Notes under the pieces: model-generated
What the model was told of the DNA's origin: nothing
Database searches by the model: none
The model's input: only the letters and a program-made list of their open reading frames with translations
From: Pseudomonas mucoides
Lineage (GTDB): Bacteria > Pseudomonadota > Gammaproteobacteria > Pseudomonadales > Pseudomonadaceae
DNA: 64,000 bases
Direction of reading: 5' to 3'
Assembly: GCF_015461845.1 (NCBI RefSeq)
Contig: NZ_JACOPW010000009.1
Coordinates: 124,001 to 188,000, forward strand
In this document: piece by piece, positions 62,772-64,000 of the stretch
How positions within the stretch are numbered: position 1 is the first letter of the stretch
Layout of the letters: each line of letters starts with the position of its first letter
Translations under genes and position numbers: made by a program

Positions 62772-64000
62772 TCAAGCAAACGGATGACGCAGAACGATGG
62801 TTTCGTTGCGGTCCGGGCCCGTCGAAATAATGTCGATCGGCGCGCCGATCAACTCTTCAACGCGTTTGATGTAGGCACGAGCGTTAGCTGGCAGCTCTTC
62901 CAGGGTTTTGGCACCCACGGTCGATTCGGTCCAGCCCGGCACTTCTTCGTACACAGGCTGAAGGCCTACGTAGCTGTCTGCGTCGGTCGGAGCAACGGCG
63001 TTGCCCTGCGCATCTTTGTAACCGACGCAGATGTTGATGGTTTCCAGGCCGTCGAGTACGTCCAGCTTGGTCAGGCAGATGCCCGAGATGCTGTTCACAT
63101 CGATTGCGCGACGCAGGATAACGGCGTCGAACCAGCCGCAACGACGGGCACGGCCGGTGGTAGCACCGAACTCGTGACCTTGTTTGGCCAGGTGCGCACC
63201 CACTTCATCAAACAGCTCAGTCGGGAATGGGCCCGAACCTACGCGAGTGGTGTAAGCCTTGGTGATGCCCAGGATGTAATCCAGGAACATCGGACCTACG
63301 CCCGAACCGGTCGCCACGCCACCGGCGGTGGTGTTGGAGCTGGTCACGTACGGATAGGTGCCGTGGTCGATGTCCAGCAACGAACCCTGGGCGCCTTCGA
63401 ACATGATGTCTTTGCCGGCGCGGCGCAGGTCGTGCAGCTCGGCCGTCACGTCCAGCATCAACGGCTTGAGCAGCTCTGCATATTCCTTGCACTCGGCCAG
63501 CGTCTTTTCGAACTCGATGGCAGGCTCTTTGTAGTAACCCACCAGCATGAAGTTGTGGTAATCCACCAGTTCACGCAGCTTGTCTTCGAAGCGCGGCATG
63601 TTGAGCAGGTCGCCAACGCGCAGGCCACGACGTGCAACCTTGTCTTCGTACGCCGGGCCGATGCCGCGACCAGTGGTACCGATCTTCAGCTCGCCACGGG
63701 CCTTTTCACGGGCCTGGTCCAGCGCCACGTGGAAGGACAGGATCAGCGGGCAGGACGGGCTGATACGCAGGCGCTCGCGCACCGGTACGCCTTTCTCTTC
63801 CAGCTTGGTGATCTCGCGCAGCAGGGCGTCAGGTGCAACCACCACGCCGTTACCGATCAGGCACTGCACGCCTTCGCGCAACACGCCCGACGGGATCAGG
63901 TGCAAGACGGTTTTCTCGCCGTCGATCACCAGCGTGTGACCCGCGTTGTGGCCACCCTGGTAGCGCACTACGGCGGCAGCATGTTCGGTCAGCAGATCAA
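62772..64000 (-). CDS. purA: Adenylosuccinate synthetase (5' end outside window)
   Basis: Residues from near the N-terminus to the stop of PurA, which makes adenylosuccinate from IMP, aspartate and GTP, the first step from IMP to AMP. The frame continues past 63968 to the window edge, giving DLLTEHAAAVVRYQGGHNAG as the first visible part. Further landmarks are GTTGRGIGPAYEDKVARRG, SNTTAGGVATGSGVGP and GWFDAVILRR. About the first 20-25 residues with the P-loop are missing. Confidence 0.97.
   Translation of the reverse strand, partial: DLLTEHAAAVVRYQGGHNAGHTLVIDGEKTVLHLIPSGVLREGVQCLIGNGVVVAPDALLREITKLEEKGVPVRERLRISPSCPLILSFHVALDQAREKARGELKIGTTGRGIGPAYEDKVARRGLRVGDLLNMPRFEDKLRELVDYHNFMLVGYYKEPAIEFEKTLAECKEYAELLKPLMLDVTAELHDLRRAGKDIMFEGAQGSLLDIDHGTYPYVTSSNTTAGGVATGSGVGPMFLDYILGITKAYTTRVGSGPFPTELFDEVGAHLAKQGHEFGATTGRARRCGWFDAVILRRAIDVNSISGICLTKLDVLDGLETINICVGYKDAQGNAVAPTDADSYVGLQPVYEEVPGWTESTVGAKTLEELPANARAYIKRVEELIGAPIDIISTGPDRNETIVLRHPFA

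Overview
The window is a piece of a Pseudomonas chromosome, most likely from the P. fluorescens group. The evidence is the GC-rich codon use, many REP sequences of the P. fluorescens type (the GTGGGAGCGAGC/GCTCGCGA motif), and a gene order that, from memory, follows the P. aeruginosa PAO1 stretch from ureC to purA: bacterioferritin-like gene, desT-ureEFG, pncB-nadE-azurin-LOG, dnaB-rplI-rpsR-rpsF, rlmB-rnr, purA. Both ends are cut inside genes: ureC loses its start and purA loses its start. No phage, insertion sequence, integrase, CRISPR array or rRNA gene was seen.

Layout. 0.6-6 kb: the end of ureC, then a 5.3-kb reverse-strand gene for a giant LRR/NEL-type E3 ubiquitin ligase-like protein, the clearest accessory gene here. 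6-12 kb: a soluble histidine kinase, the CbpA/CbpM co-chaperone pair beside an Hsp70-like YegD gene, an AI-2E family membrane protein and a three-repeat PsiF protein. 12-20 kb: an AraC regulator divergent from a DMT exporter, a cytosolic-looking family I lipase, azoR plus an SMR transporter divergent from a LysR regulator, a ferritin-like protein and an AsmA protein. 20-24 kb: an exported protein made of eight 14-residue units, desT, and the urease accessory genes ureE-ureF-ureG-ureJ. 24-26 kb: an AGE-family sugar epimerase and an SDR dehydrogenase.

26-32 kb: a 0.76-kb gene-free region with four DnaA-box matches, then the livK-H-M-G-F branched-chain amino acid ABC operon on the reverse strand. 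32-36 kb: the amaB-amaA pair (pipecolate/2-aminoadipate branch of lysine catabolism) divergent from a LysR regulator. 36-40 kb: NAD salvage (pncB, nadE), azurin, a possible 29-residue ORF, a LOG-family hydrolase and a small charged protein. 40-47 kb: a three-gene set (DUF2126 transglutaminase, circularly permuted ATP-grasp/alpha-E protein, second transglutaminase) that looks like an uncharacterised peptide- or amide-forming pathway. 47-57 kb: ygiQ, dnaB, the rpsF-rpsR-membrane protein-rplI operon, rlmB and rnr. 57-64 kb: two identical tRNA-Leu(CAG) transcription units in tandem, an FbpAB-like iron transporter behind a possible Fur site, a chemoreceptor and purA.

Most of the window is conserved core genome. 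The parts most worth a second look are the NEL-type protein, the DnaA-box region near 26.2-26.7 kb, the 42-bp repeat gene at 20 kb and the transglutaminase/ATP-grasp set. Coordinates, motifs and inverted repeats were read by eye. Family names rest on recognition of motifs and not on database searches.
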